Shown here: positions 7,774-16,258 of the stretch, piece after piece
How positions within the stretch are numbered: position 1 is the first letter of the stretch
Layout of the letters: the number at the start of each line of letters is the position of its first letter
DNA from: Sphaerisporangium album
GTDB lineage: Bacteria; Actinomycetota; Actinomycetes; Streptosporangiales; Streptosporangiaceae
DNA: 64,000 nucleotides
Direction of reading: 5' to 3'
Assembly (NCBI RefSeq): GCF_003323745.1
Contig: NZ_QOIL01000018.1
Span: 1-64,000 of the forward strand
The notes under the pieces: generated by a model
Seen by the model: the letters and a program-made list of their open reading frames with translations, nothing else
Databases searched by the model: none
What the model was told of the DNA's origin: nothing
Made by a program: the position numbers and the translations under genes

Positions 7774-9273
7774 TCAGAGGATCTGCTGCCATTTCTGGTT
7801 GTTGCCGTTCCCGCATGACCACAGTTGGACGTTCTGGGCGTTGTACAGGTCGGCGTCCAGGCAGAGCTTGGAGTCGACTCCGCGGATCGTCCCATCGGAG
7901 AAGAAGAGCCACTTCTGGTTGGCGTTGCCCAAGCAGTCATGGATGACGACCCGGGTGCCGTTGGTCTTGCCGAATCCGAAGGCGTCCAGGCATTTCGTGC
8001 CGTTGTAGACGGTGATCGTGCCGTTGGACTGCCTGGTCCATCGCTGGTTGTCGCCGTTCCAGCAGTCCCAGACCTGGAGCTGGACACCGTTGTTGTGTGA
8101 GATGCCGGGTATGTCGAGGCACTTGTTATAGAAGACGTTTCGCAGCTGGCTCGTGCCCGAGACGGATCTGCCCCAGGCGTACTTGAGGCGGTCGACGGCC
8201 GTGGGGTTCGGCGTCCACAGCGGCAGGTTGGTGGTGCCGCCGTAGAACCCGCTGTAGAGCCTCAGGATGTTGAGCGAGTCGTGGTCCGGGCTCGTGGTCC
8301 TGCCGCCGAGGCCGTGGCACCAGATCGCACCCAGGTGGTAGTCGTGGATGACATCGGTGATGGCGCGCAGGAACGCGACCTCCTTGGGGGTCGAGCCGCT
8401 GGGGGTGGCGTTGTAGTTGATGCCGTTGTCGGCGTCCGCGCCGAACTCCTCTATGACGGTGCGTGAGGCGCAGTTGCCCATGAGGGTCGTGATGTCGCTG
8501 ACCCACTGGTCGTAGGTCCGCGCAGCGTATGGAAAGGCATAGCGGTGCATGGCGAGATAGACACCGTTGAAGCGGGGGTCGTTACAGAGGGGCCGCAGGT
8601 CGCTTCCCCAGCCGCCGCCATCGAGTTGGGCGCCCTCAATGAGCATCCGGTACCTGGGAAAGCCGGCAGAACTCACGCGGGCTATCCAATTGGCGGCGAA
8701 GTTCAGCCACTGGGGGGTGGTGAATCCGATAGGCTCGTTTATCGGGTCGAAATAGATCTGGGGGTTGTTCACGTACCTGGCGGTGAGGGTGTCCCACATC
8801 TGGTTCCAGGTGGGCAGGTAGCTGTCGACGACCTTGTTGCTACCGTCTTCCACCCAGTAGGACAGGATGACCTTGAAGCCCCTGGCCGTCGCGGCGTCGA
8901 TGACGCCGTTGTAGGTGTTCCAGGCCGTGGTGGCGGGGTTGATCGGCAGCCGGACGGTGTTGGCGCCCAGGTCGCTCTGGAACGTGGCGAACACGGCGTC
9001 GGCCTTGCTTCTGGCGGCGTTGTAGTCGTCGTTCGCGGACAGCCCCTGCAGGACGAGCCGGTCAGAGCTGAAGTTGTCGCCGAGGCGGGACCAGTGCACG
9101 CCCTGGAACTGGCTGGGGTCGAGGGCGGGGTCCGCGGCGGCCGCTGATGCGCCGGACATGGCCAGGAGCGGTGTCATGACCAACGTCATCAGTGCGGCCA
9201 GCACCCAGGCCGACGTGCGGCGGCCGAGGCGGGTTCGGGCAGGAACGGATGGGATGGGATGGGGGCGCGGCAT
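7774..9273 (-). CDS. Secreted GH5-family glycoside hydrolase with C-terminal CBM13/ricin domain
   Basis: The protein has 499 residues. A twin-Arg-containing basic region and hydrophobic core (residues ~10-45) form a signal peptide with an ASAAAADP cleavage zone. The GH5 barrel follows, with 'NTVRLPINP', the acid/base Glu in 'FDPINEPIG' and a nucleophile candidate in 'VIEEFGADAD'. The last ~130 residues are a beta-trefoil lectin with three repeats ending in QxW-type motifs ('NQRW', 'NQKW', 'NQKW') and 'KCLD' loops. GH5 covers cellulases, mannanases and xylanases, and I cannot pick the subfamily. The start at 9273 has AAAGGAA before it; an upstream ATG at 9327 lacks one. The gene stands between the FAH gene and the ABC transporter. 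Confidence 0.9.
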   Translation of the reverse strand: MPRPHPIPSVPARTRLGRRTSAWVLAALMTLVMTPLLAMSGASAAAADPALDPSQFQGVHWSRLGDNFSSDRLVLQGLSANDDYNAARSKADAVFATFQSDLGANTVRLPINPATTAWNTYNGVIDAATARGFKVILSYWVEDGSNKVVDSYLPTWNQMWDTLTARYVNNPQIYFDPINEPIGFTTPQWLNFAANWIARVSSAGFPRYRMLIEGAQLDGGGWGSDLRPLCNDPRFNGVYLAMHRYAFPYAARTYDQWVSDITTLMGNCASRTVIEEFGADADNGINYNATPSGSTPKEVAFLRAITDVIHDYHLGAIWCHGLGGRTTSPDHDSLNILRLYSGFYGGTTNLPLWTPNPTAVDRLKYAWGRSVSGTSQLRNVFYNKCLDIPGISHNNGVQLQVWDCWNGDNQRWTRQSNGTITVYNGTKCLDAFGFGKTNGTRVVIHDCLGNANQKWLFFSDGTIRGVDSKLCLDADLYNAQNVQLWSCGNGNNQKWQQIL

Positions 9274-9430
9274 GGAATTCCTTTCCGCTCGGCGCGCGAA
9301 AATGGCGGATGGAGTTCGATTGGCCACTAGCGCGCGTTAACAAGTTTGAAATGAACGTATCCACGCTTCCTTGAGGCGTCGATAGCGTTTTTCGGAACTC
9401 GCCGATCTGTGCCGCGAATGTCATTGAGTT

Positions 9431-10471
9431 TCAGGGTCCGCGCCTCAGCCGACGGTGGAGTCCATCGGCGGACGCGGCGATGAAGATGATGACGCCGGTG
9501 ACGATCTGCTGGTCGAAAGAGGCCAGGCCGAGCAGGCTCATACCGTTGGAGAGAAATCCGAGGAAGAGCACGCCGATGCCGGTACGCAGCAGGCTGCCCC
9601 GTCCCCCGGTCAAGCCGGTGCCGCCCAGGACGACGGCGCCCACGATGTTCAGCAGCAGCGGGCTCCCCATGCCGGCGCCTGCTCCGGCGAGCCCGGAGGT
9701 CAGAACGATGCCGGCGATCGCGGAAAACAGGCCCGCGACGGCGTAGACACTCGTCTTGACATGGGTGACGCTGACGCCGCTGATGCGAGCGACCTCGACA
9801 TTTGCTCCAACGTGCAGGACACGCCTTCCCCACGCGGTGCGCGTCAGGACGAGTTGCGCGATGGCGTACAGCACGACGGCCAGCCACACGGAGTACGGAA
9901 CCCCGCCAGGCCCATCGATACTGAAGCCGATGAACCCGGAGGGGACCGGGGCGATCGTCTTGCCATGGCTGAGGAGCGTGGTCCCCCCGCTCACGACATA
10001 GAGCGCGGCAAGGGTCACGGCGAACGGGACGACAGGCATCCTCGCCACGACGGCTCCGACCACAAGACCTATCGCGGTTCCGGTGAGCAGTCCTGCCGCG
10101 ACACCCGCCGGGACGTTACCGGTGCTGGTGATGATCCAGGCGCCCGCGACCCCGCTGGCGCCGATCACGCCTCCGGTGGACAGGTCGATGCCGCCGGTCA
10201 GGATGACGAAGGTCGCGCCGATCGCCGCGATCGCGACCACGGCGGACTGGCTGAACACGTTGGTGATGTTCGAAGGCGTCAGCAATCCATCGGTGAGCAG
10301 GCTCAGCACCGCGATGAGGACGACCAGCGCGGGCAGCATCGAAAGATCGGCGAACCACCCGGGACGCCGGGCCGGATCACGCAGCCACGACGTCCGCTTC
10401 GTGGAGTAGGTCGCAGGCACGGTGGAGGGCACGTCGGCGGTTCCCTCCCCGCGGACTGGTTCAGGCAACAC
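9431..10471 (-). CDS. Sugar ABC transporter permease (ribose/xylose class)
   Basis: This 346-residue protein has 8-10 hydrophobic segments and an RbsC/BPD_transp_2 signature. 'AIGATFVILTGGIDLSTGGVIG' covers the first conserved loop, and 'NIVGAVVLGGTGLTGGRGSLL' is the cytoplasmic coupling loop. The extended, Pro-rich N-terminus is cytosolic. Its start overlaps the end of the binding-protein gene by 11 bases. It would form a heteromeric channel with the second permease at 11.5-12.5 kb, fed by the lipoprotein and powered by the fused ATPase. Confidence 0.92.
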   Translation of the reverse strand: MLPEPVRGEGTADVPSTVPATYSTKRTSWLRDPARRPGWFADLSMLPALVVLIAVLSLLTDGLLTPSNITNVFSQSAVVAIAAIGATFVILTGGIDLSTGGVIGASGVAGAWIITSTGNVPAGVAAGLLTGTAIGLVVGAVVARMPVVPFAVTLAALYVVSGGTTLLSHGKTIAPVPSGFIGFSIDGPGGVPYSVWLAVVLYAIAQLVLTRTAWGRRVLHVGANVEVARISGVSVTHVKTSVYAVAGLFSAIAGIVLTSGLAGAGAGMGSPLLLNIVGAVVLGGTGLTGGRGSLLRTGIGVLFLGFLSNGMSLLGLASFDQQIVTGVIIFIAASADGLHRRLRRGP

Positions 10472-11462
10472 AGCCCCACACCTGTGGGCTGGTCTTGGCG
10501 AAGCCGGCCTGGTTGAGGGTCAGCCCCTCCGTCTGGACGGTTCTGGGGTCGACGGCCTTCCCGCCCAGTGCGGTGGTGATCGCCGTGATGGCCTGCCGCC
10601 CGAAGTCGTCGACGGGGGTGGCGATGTCGGCGTCGAGGGTCTTGTCCCGCATGGCCTTGCATCCGTTCTGGTCACCGTCGATGGTCACCAGGAACACGTG
10701 CTTGGGATCTCCGACCGGGGCCAGCCGGTTGGCCGAGGTCAGCGCGGACTGCACCGACGGCAGCAGGAAGTCCGAGGGAACGAAGATCGCGTTGATGTCG
10801 GGGTTCTTCTGGAGCGCGTTGGACGTCCCGTCCAGGGCCTGGGCCGGATCCCAGTTGGTGGGGACCTGGCTGACGACGGTGACGTTCGGGTCGCCCTTGA
10901 GAGCGGCGTTGAATCCGTCCCTGCGGCCGATCGCGTTCTGGTCGGTGAGCGCGCCCACCAGCTCCAGTACCTTCAACGGTTTGGTCTTGGCCGCATTGGC
11001 GAACTCGGTCGCCGAAAGCCGGCCGTCGGCCGAAGGGTCGCCGGTGATCTGGAACGTGACGTTCTGCTGGTCGGCGACCGCCCGGTCGATGGCGACGAAC
11101 GGGACGTTCTTGGCCTTGGCCAGGCTGATGGAGGAGGCGATCTGCTGGCCGTCCTGGGCGATCACGATCACCGCACTGACCTTGCGCGTCTGGATCAGGT
11201 CCTGGATCTGCGAGGACTGCTTCTGCGGGTCCTTGTCGGCGACGGCGAAGATGACGTCGTATCCGGCCGCCTTGGCCGCCTTCTCGATCGCCGCCTTCTC
11301 TGCCTGCCGGATCGCGTTGAGCAGATCGAAGCTCACACCGATCGTGACCTTCTTGGCGGACGCGCCCGCTTCGGACTGCTTCGCGCTCGAACCGCAGGCG
11401 GCGAGTACGAGACACGACGCCGTGAGCGCTGCCATGGATCGAATGATCGGGAAGGCTTTCAT
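10461..11462 (-). CDS. Sugar-binding lipoprotein of the ribose-class ABC transporter
   Basis: This is a 333-residue Peripla_BP_4 family protein. The signal peptide ends in the lipobox LAAC, with the acylated Cys at about residue 23, so it is anchored outside the membrane. The mature part starts 'KKVTIGVSF', and has 'VIVIAQDGQQIASSISLAKA', 'VPFVAIDR' and 'VFLVTIDGDQNGCKAMRDK', typical of two-lobed pentose/hexose binders. AAAGG precedes the ATG. The ligand is probably a monosaccharide released by the surrounding glycosidases. The sequence does not name it. Confidence 0.92.
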   Translation of the reverse strand: MKAFPIIRSMAALTASCLVLAACGSSAKQSEAGASAKKVTIGVSFDLLNAIRQAEKAAIEKAAKAAGYDVIFAVADKDPQKQSSQIQDLIQTRKVSAVIVIAQDGQQIASSISLAKAKNVPFVAIDRAVADQQNVTFQITGDPSADGRLSATEFANAAKTKPLKVLELVGALTDQNAIGRRDGFNAALKGDPNVTVVSQVPTNWDPAQALDGTSNALQKNPDINAIFVPSDFLLPSVQSALTSANRLAPVGDPKHVFLVTIDGDQNGCKAMRDKTLDADIATPVDDFGRQAITAITTALGGKAVDPRTVQTEGLTLNQAGFAKTSPQVWGCVA

Positions 11463-11494
11463 TGGGGGTTACCTTTCATTTCATGACGCACGAT

Positions 11495-12502
11495 TCATGC
11501 GCTGGAAATCATCCGGCCCCCGCCGGACGATGAACGGCCAGGCAGCCGCAAGGTCTGAGCCAGGTTCCGCCACCGCATTCCGGCGGCGATGACCGCGGTG
11601 AGAAGGACGCCGCCGCGGACGATGTCGAAGACATAGGGCGAGGCTCCGGAGAAGACCAGCCCCGTCTGCGCGGTGGTGAGGACGAGAGCGCCGAGGACGG
11701 GGCCGGTGATGCTTCCCCGCCCCCCGAACAGGCTGGTGCCGCCGAGGACCACCGCCGTGATCACCGTCAGCTCGTAGCCGTCGCCGATGGAGGGCTGGAC
11801 GGCGCCCAGACGTGCGGTCTGAGTAAGTGAGGCGACAGCGGCCAGCAGGCCCGCGAGCGCGTACGCACCGGCCGTCACCGTCCTGACGGGGAGCCCCCCG
11901 TTGAGGGCGGCGGCGCGGTTGGACCCCACGGCCTGGGTGTATCTGCCGAACACGGTCCGGCTGAACAGCATGCCCCCGCCGATGGCCGTCGCCGCGGCGA
12001 GCAGAACCGGAGCGGGGACGCCGAGGAGGCTCCCTGTGCCGATACCCCGCAGGTGCGCGGGCAGATCGATGTTCTGCTGGCCGGTGATATGACCGCCGGC
12101 ACCTCGGAAGACCTGCATCGAGGCGAGGGTCACGATCAGGGCGGGGACCCGGGTCATCGCGACCGCGACCCCGTTGAGCAGGCCCATGAGCAGTCCCGCC
12201 GCGGCGATGGCAAGGAACACCACACCGGTCGGCGCTGAGATGAGCGCCTGGCTGGACTCGATCGCGGCTGCCAGGAACAGAGTCGAGCCGACGGATAGGT
12301 CGATTCCCGCAGTCATGATCACGAATGTCGCGCCGACCGCGGCGATGATCAGCGGGCTTGCCTGGATGGCGATATTGCGAAAGTTCGCCGTCGTGCCGAA
12401 ACCGCTGTAGAGACCGGAGAGAGTGAGGAGCAGCACCACCCACACCGGCAGAAGTGGCTGCCGTCGCAGAGCGAGAACAGACCATTTGTAGGCAGATTTC
12501 AT
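11495..12502 (-). CDS. Second sugar ABC transporter permease (ribose/xylose class)
   Basis: This is a 335-residue RbsC-like integral membrane protein. 'IIAAVGATFVIMTAGIDLSVG' and 'VITAVVLGGTSLFGGRGSITG' are the family landmarks. It is clearly homologous to, but well diverged from, the 9.4-kb permease, so the transporter uses two different membrane subunits as rhamnose/autoinducer-type systems do. The ATPase stop overlaps its ATG (ATGA at 12499-12502), which shows translational coupling in the order ATPase, permease, binding protein, permease. Confidence 0.92.
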   Translation of the reverse strand: MKSAYKWSVLALRRQPLLPVWVVLLLTLSGLYSGFGTTANFRNIAIQASPLIIAAVGATFVIMTAGIDLSVGSTLFLAAAIESSQALISAPTGVVFLAIAAAGLLMGLLNGVAVAMTRVPALIVTLASMQVFRGAGGHITGQQNIDLPAHLRGIGTGSLLGVPAPVLLAAATAIGGGMLFSRTVFGRYTQAVGSNRAAALNGGLPVRTVTAGAYALAGLLAAVASLTQTARLGAVQPSIGDGYELTVITAVVLGGTSLFGGRGSITGPVLGALVLTTAQTGLVFSGASPYVFDIVRGGVLLTAVIAAGMRWRNLAQTLRLPGRSSSGGGRMISSA

Positions 12503-13998
12503 CGGGCACCCCCAGTGGCGAGCCGGATGACGGCCTCCTGGGTCGCCTGCGACCGGTCGAGAATGCCGACCAACCGGCCATCGTGCATGACACCGACGCG
12601 ATGACTCAGCCCGAGCACTTCCTCCATCTCGGAGCTGATGAGCAGGATCGCCGAGCCGGCTCGCGCGAAGTCGGCCAGATGCCGGTAGATCTCAGCTTTG
12701 GCCCCCACGTCGATACCGCGTGTCGGCTCGTCCAGAATGATCAGTTGGGGTCGTCTGCTCAGCCACTTGGCGAGGACCACCTTCTGCTGATTGCCGCCGC
12801 TCAGCGAACCGCCGCCCGCGTCCAACCCGCCGCGCGCGGTCAGGCCCACGGTCGTCGCGAGTTCTCGGGTGAGGTGGCGCTCAGCCGTATTGTCGAGCCA
12901 TCCGAACGGCCGCAAACGGCAGACCGAGTCGAGGTCGACGATGGAGAGGCTTTCGCGGATCGGCCGCTCGAGGAACAGTCCCTCGTGCCGCCGGTCCTCG
13001 GTGACGAATGCGATTCCGGCACCGATGGATGCGCGAACGTCTCCGCGCCGCAGCGGCCGTCCGGCCACCTCGATCTGCCCGGCCCGGCCCGCGAGTCCGA
13101 AGATCGCCCGGGCGACCTCGGTACGGCCCGAGCCCATCAGTCCGGCCAGGCCGAAGATCTCGCCCCGGGCGATGTCGAACGAGATTCCTTCGACCCGGGA
13201 GTCGTCGCTCAGGTCACGTACGGACAGCGCGATCTCGGGCTGCGGTTCCGGAAGCTCCGGGTATCCCTGGGCGAGTTCGCGTCCCACCATGAGCGACTCG
13301 AGGGTGGGGCGGTCGAGCTCGCCGGTCGGTCGGTCGGCCACGAGTCGCCCGTCGCGCATGACCACGACTCGCCGACTGAGTCTGAAGATCTCCTCGAGAT
13401 AATGGGTGATGTAGAGGACCGCCACCCCGTCGCTGCTCAGTTGCTCGACGATCCGCATGATCAGCTCGCGTTCGGCGAGATTGAGCGAGGCGGTCGGCTC
13501 GTCGAACACGATGGCGCGGGGTTCGGCCGCCAGGGCCTTGGCGATCTCTACCAGTTGACGCTGCCCGGCGGAGAGTTCACGCACGACGGCGTCGGGACCG
13601 AAACCGGCCCCGACTCGCTGAAGGATGGGGGCGGTGGCGCGCCGCAGGGCCGCGGGCCGGACCGTCATCGCCCGGGAGGACCTGAGATGGCCGATGAAAA
13701 TGTTCTCGGCGACCGTCAGGTCGGGAAATAGGCTGGTCTCCTGGTGCACCGTGGCCACGCCCGAGTGCCTCGCGCCGGCTCCCGCATGGGCGCCCTCGCC
13801 GCCGATACCGACGTGCCCGGAGTCGGGCCGCAGAGTTCCGCCGATGATGTTCTTGATGGTGGACTTGCCGGCACCGTTCTCCCCGGCCAAAGCAACGACC
13901 TCGCCATTCGAGACCGTGAACGAGACGTCATCCACCGCGACGACACCGCCGAACGACTTCGACAGCCTGCTCACCGTGATCGCGGCCACCGGACTCAC
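12499..13998 (-). CDS. Sugar ABC transporter ATPase, tandem nucleotide-binding domains (RbsA/MglA type)
   Basis: The protein has 499 residues and two ABC domains. The first has 'GENGAGKST' (Walker A), 'ELSAGQRQLVEIAKAL' (signature) and 'AIVFDEPTAS' (Walker B). The second lacks a standard Walker A ('GLMGSGRTE') but keeps 'LSGGNQQKVVLAKWL' and 'LIILDEPTRGIDVG', as is normal for this class. I chose the GTG at 13998 because it overlaps the stop of a 9-codon leader frame as GTGA and gives the family's usual ~500 residues. An ATG-started version from 14151 would add 51 unlikely residues. First structural gene of the transport operon. Confidence 0.92.
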   Translation of the reverse strand: MSPVAAITVSRLSKSFGGVVAVDDVSFTVSNGEVVALAGENGAGKSTIKNIIGGTLRPDSGHVGIGGEGAHAGAGARHSGVATVHQETSLFPDLTVAENIFIGHLRSSRAMTVRPAALRRATAPILQRVGAGFGPDAVVRELSAGQRQLVEIAKALAAEPRAIVFDEPTASLNLAERELIMRIVEQLSSDGVAVLYITHYLEEIFRLSRRVVVMRDGRLVADRPTGELDRPTLESLMVGRELAQGYPELPEPQPEIALSVRDLSDDSRVEGISFDIARGEIFGLAGLMGSGRTEVARAIFGLAGRAGQIEVAGRPLRRGDVRASIGAGIAFVTEDRRHEGLFLERPIRESLSIVDLDSVCRLRPFGWLDNTAERHLTRELATTVGLTARGGLDAGGGSLSGGNQQKVVLAKWLSRRPQLIILDEPTRGIDVGAKAEIYRHLADFARAGSAILLISSEMEEVLGLSHRVGVMHDGRLVGILDRSQATQEAVIRLATGGAR

Positions 13999-14024
13999 CA
14001 CGCTTGGTTCACAGCCACAGGCAT
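13995..14024 (-). CDS. Nine-codon leader ORF coupled to the ABC ATPase
   Basis: ATG CCT GTG GCT GTG AAC CAA GCG TGG TGA encodes MPVAVNQAW. It is preceded by GGGAGGACCTC, the best ribosome site in this region, while the ATPase GTG has none of its own. The stop shares four bases with the ATPase start (GTGA). Ribosomes probably load here and re-initiate on the ATPase. It may be the stub of an older upstream gene rather than a regulatory peptide; the frame continues upstream without similarity to anything I recognise. Confidence 0.45.
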   Translation of the reverse strand: MPVAVNQAW

Positions 14025-14298
14025 GAGGTCCTCCCATAAGTCCGAAACGCCATTCATCTGGCAATGAGCCTTGCGACGTTCCCGAGCGGTGTATTCGCCT
14101 GCGGGAATGCTGTAGAACGTTAAGGCCCGAGGTCGAGGCTGTGAAGCGCATGTTTCAGCAGGCAACGATCCGGTAAGCGAATCAGCCGCTCCCTGGCCCG
14201 CGCCGCCCGCCGGGTGCTCGATGCCCATGGCCGGCGGCGTTCGCGGTAGTCGGCGTTGCGCTCGATGCCGGGGAACTCGCGGTCGCGTCACCGCGGCA

Positions 14299-14481
14299 GT
14301 CCCCGTTGCGCCGCTGCCGGACGTCGGCGTTGACCCGCAGCCAGATCCGGCCGCCGGAGACCGACGCGCTCGCGGGCTCGGGTGCCGACCACCTGGTGTC
14401 GTCGGGGTCGTGGTTCCACTCCCACCGCGGCCCGAGCGCGCTCGTGGACCGGATCCAGCCGTCGGGGGAGAAGCACGTCGA
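14299..14481 (-). pseudogene. Fragment of a GH43-type glycosidase C-terminal sandwich domain
   Basis: About 60 minus-strand codons contain 'GPRWEWNHDPDDTRWS' and 'GGRIWLRVNADVR'. These resemble the 'WEWNHNPDN..WSL..R.G.LRL' pattern of the beta-sandwich that follows the five-bladed catalytic domain in GH43 beta-xylosidases and arabinofuranosidases. No catalytic part and no start lie nearby. It sits in the intergenic region between the transporter operon and the enolase-family gene. I treat it as a relic of a lost hemicellulase. Confidence 0.5.
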
Positions 14482-14569
14482 CAACCGGTTCCGGTGCCCT
14501 GACCCCCGCGTGTCGTGATCGGTCCCGCTGACCTGGAAGTTCAGGACCATCCGGACCGATCCCGGGTCA

Positions 14570-14580
14570 TGAAAATTTCA
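14570..14580. promoter_or_regulatory. TGAAAATTTCA palindrome
   Basis: A perfect 5-1-5 palindrome with the same GAAANTTTC core as the sites at 531, 598, 637 and 17230. It lies in the divergent region between the ABC ATPase (572 bases away) and the enolase-family gene (214 bases away), so it could serve either. Confidence 0.5.
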
Positions 14581-14653
14581 ACGAATGCATCGGCCAGGTT
14601 CTCCGCCTGCGGTCAAGGAGTATGAGCGACCCGCGGCGGCCCCTGCGGGAACC

Positions 14654-14683
14654 TTGCAAACATAATACGTATGGTCTTATATT
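14654..14683 (+). promoter_or_regulatory. Candidate promoter of the enolase-family gene with an internal operator
   Basis: TTGCAA (14654-14659) and TATATT (14678-14683) are separated by 18 bases. The spacer contains the 8-base palindrome ATACGTAT (14665-14672), which gives CATACG on the minus strand. The CATACG element also lies within two promoter-like spacers at 17.1 and 17.4 kb. This supports control by the neighbouring FadR-type regulator. Position agrees with transcription of the gene at 14794. Confidence 0.5.
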
Positions 14684-14793
14684 TCGACGCGATGAACAGC
14701 TCGTCAACATGACCGTCCAGACAGGGACACTCCTTCGGCGTGTACCTCACGTACATCTACTTCTCGACGCCGAACACCGCCAAAGGAGCGAGT

Positions 14794-15981
14794 TTGAAGG
14801 TCACCGGCTACCGCAGCCTGACGACGGAGCACGACTGGGGGCGACCTATCGGCGACGCCAACGGGGTCATGCCGGACTCGCGTACCGAGGTGCACGTGCT
14901 CATCGTCGAGACCGACAGCGGTCTTGAGGGGGTCGGGGTGGGCCCGCACGGCGACATCGACCGCGTCTTCGGCGCCGTCGAGGGTGAGGACCCGCGGGCC
15001 GTCTCGGCGCTCTACGACCGGATGCTGGCGCGGGTCTTCAAGACCGGCCACTCGGGCGCGACGTTCGGCGCGATCGGCGCGATCGACATGGCGCTCTGGG
15101 ACCTCAAGGCGAAGGCGGCCGGCGAACCGCTCTGGCGCACCCTCGGCGGCCTGGACCGGTTCGTCCCCGGCTACGCCTCCGGGCTGGACATCGCACTCGA
15201 CGACGACGCCTTGGCGAACCTGTACGAGCGCTTCGCGGACCGAGGCTTCAGCGCCGGAAAGCTCAAGGGCGGCCGGAACCTCGGGCACGACCTGCGCCGG
15301 CTGGAGGCGTTGCGGGACGTCCTCGGGCGCAACTCGGCGCACCCTGCCCTCATGTTCGACGCCAACGAGTCGTGGAACCGCTCGCAGGCCGTGCGGTTCG
15401 TCACGGCGCTGGAGCGCACGGTCGACCTCACCTGGATCGAGGAGCCGGTGCGAAGGTGGGACGCGGCCGGACTGGCCTCGGTCCGGCGGGGCGTCCGCGC
15501 CGCCGTCGCGACCGGCGAGAATCTCACCGGCCTTGAGCAGTACCGGCCGCTCCTGGACGCCGACGCGATCGACATCGTCCAGGTGGGCAACGTGTGGGGC
15601 ATCACGCACTTCCTGCGAGTGGCCGCGGTGGCTCACGGCCGCGACCTCCCTGTGAGCCCGGTGGCCTACCACGCCAACCCGCTGGCGCACGCCGCCGTGG
15701 CGGTGCCCAACCACCTGACCTGCGAGGTCCAGGACCTCTCGTCTCCGGTCGGGATCGAGGTCGACCAGGAGTTCGCGGACGGAGGGATCGTCCTCGGTGA
15801 GGAGCCGGGCCTCGGCATCCGGGTCGACGAGGACCGGATCAAGGCCGTGCGAGCCGCTGGCCCGCCGGCCGTGATCTCCGGGCCCCATGTCCGTCCCGAC
15901 CGGGCGGGTCTGCGTATCGTCCCCGACTCCCGCCAGGAGGAGCCGATCGGCGGCCCCGCGGTGGAGCGGGTGGGGTCGTGA
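14794..15981 (+). CDS. Enolase-superfamily (mandelate racemase group) sugar-acid dehydratase
   Basis: The product has 395 residues from a TTG at 14794 preceded by AAAGGAG; the ATG 54 bases earlier has no ribosome site. The capping domain occupies about 1-130 ('GAIGAIDMALWDLKAKAAGEPL'). In the barrel, 'KLKGG' supplies the KxK pair. Metal ligands are Asp in 'MFDANESWN', Glu in 'WIEEPV' and Glu in 'ATGENLTG'. A late His ('YHANPLAHAA') could be the general base. Such enzymes dehydrate aldonates (fuconate, rhamnonate, galactarate and others). With the UxaA-type enzyme the island holds two unrelated dehydratases, so two substrates or a redundant step are possible. Confidence 0.88.
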   Translation: MKVTGYRSLTTEHDWGRPIGDANGVMPDSRTEVHVLIVETDSGLEGVGVGPHGDIDRVFGAVEGEDPRAVSALYDRMLARVFKTGHSGATFGAIGAIDMALWDLKAKAAGEPLWRTLGGLDRFVPGYASGLDIALDDDALANLYERFADRGFSAGKLKGGRNLGHDLRRLEALRDVLGRNSAHPALMFDANESWNRSQAVRFVTALERTVDLTWIEEPVRRWDAAGLASVRRGVRAAVATGENLTGLEQYRPLLDADAIDIVQVGNVWGITHFLRVAAVAHGRDLPVSPVAYHANPLAHAAVAVPNHLTCEVQDLSSPVGIEVDQEFADGGIVLGEEPGLGIRVDEDRIKAVRAAGPPAVISGPHVRPDRAGLRIVPDSRQEEPIGGPAVERVGS

Positions 15982-16210
15982 GCGCGCGGCACCGCATCGA
16001 GCGTCACGCCCTCGTCGTCGGCGTCCGGCCGGAGCGCCGGGAGGAGTACCTTGAGCTGCATCGCAACGTCTGGCCGCAGGTCGAGGCAGCCGATCGACGA
16101 GATCTGGCATCTGTCGTGAGCCGCGTCCCTCGACCCGCACGTCATATCTGGAACAGGGTGACCGACCCGTGGTCGTGGCCGGCGGCGGCCGAGCCGGCCC
16201 GCGCCGTCCG
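15978..16210 (+). pseudogene. Broken L-rhamnose mutarotase-like gene (RhaM/DUF718)
   Basis: A GTG at 15978 overlaps the stop of the enolase-family gene (GTGA). The first ~35 residues ('HALVVGVRPERREEYLELHR', 'NVWPQVEA') are a clear RhaM N-terminus. The rest has lost the central strand region, with only a faint 'NRVTDP' resembling the family's late 'W..TDP'. Intact RhaM enzymes interconvert alpha and beta anomers of L-rhamnose or L-fucose, about 105 residues long. The frame runs on to about 16361 into the convergent regulator gene. The gene once gave the operon a 6-deoxyhexose flavour, a useful clue to its original substrate. Confidence 0.6.
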
Positions 16211-16258
16211 GCCGACGTGGCGCTCGGGTGTTCTGGGCGGCCGTGGCGAAGGCCCTGG

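Noticed and set aside
9327-9383. Possible further operator near the GH5 start (AAGTTTGAAATG area)
   Set aside because: Only a loose resemblance to the GAAANTTTC and TTGAA-TTCAA motifs; no real symmetry.
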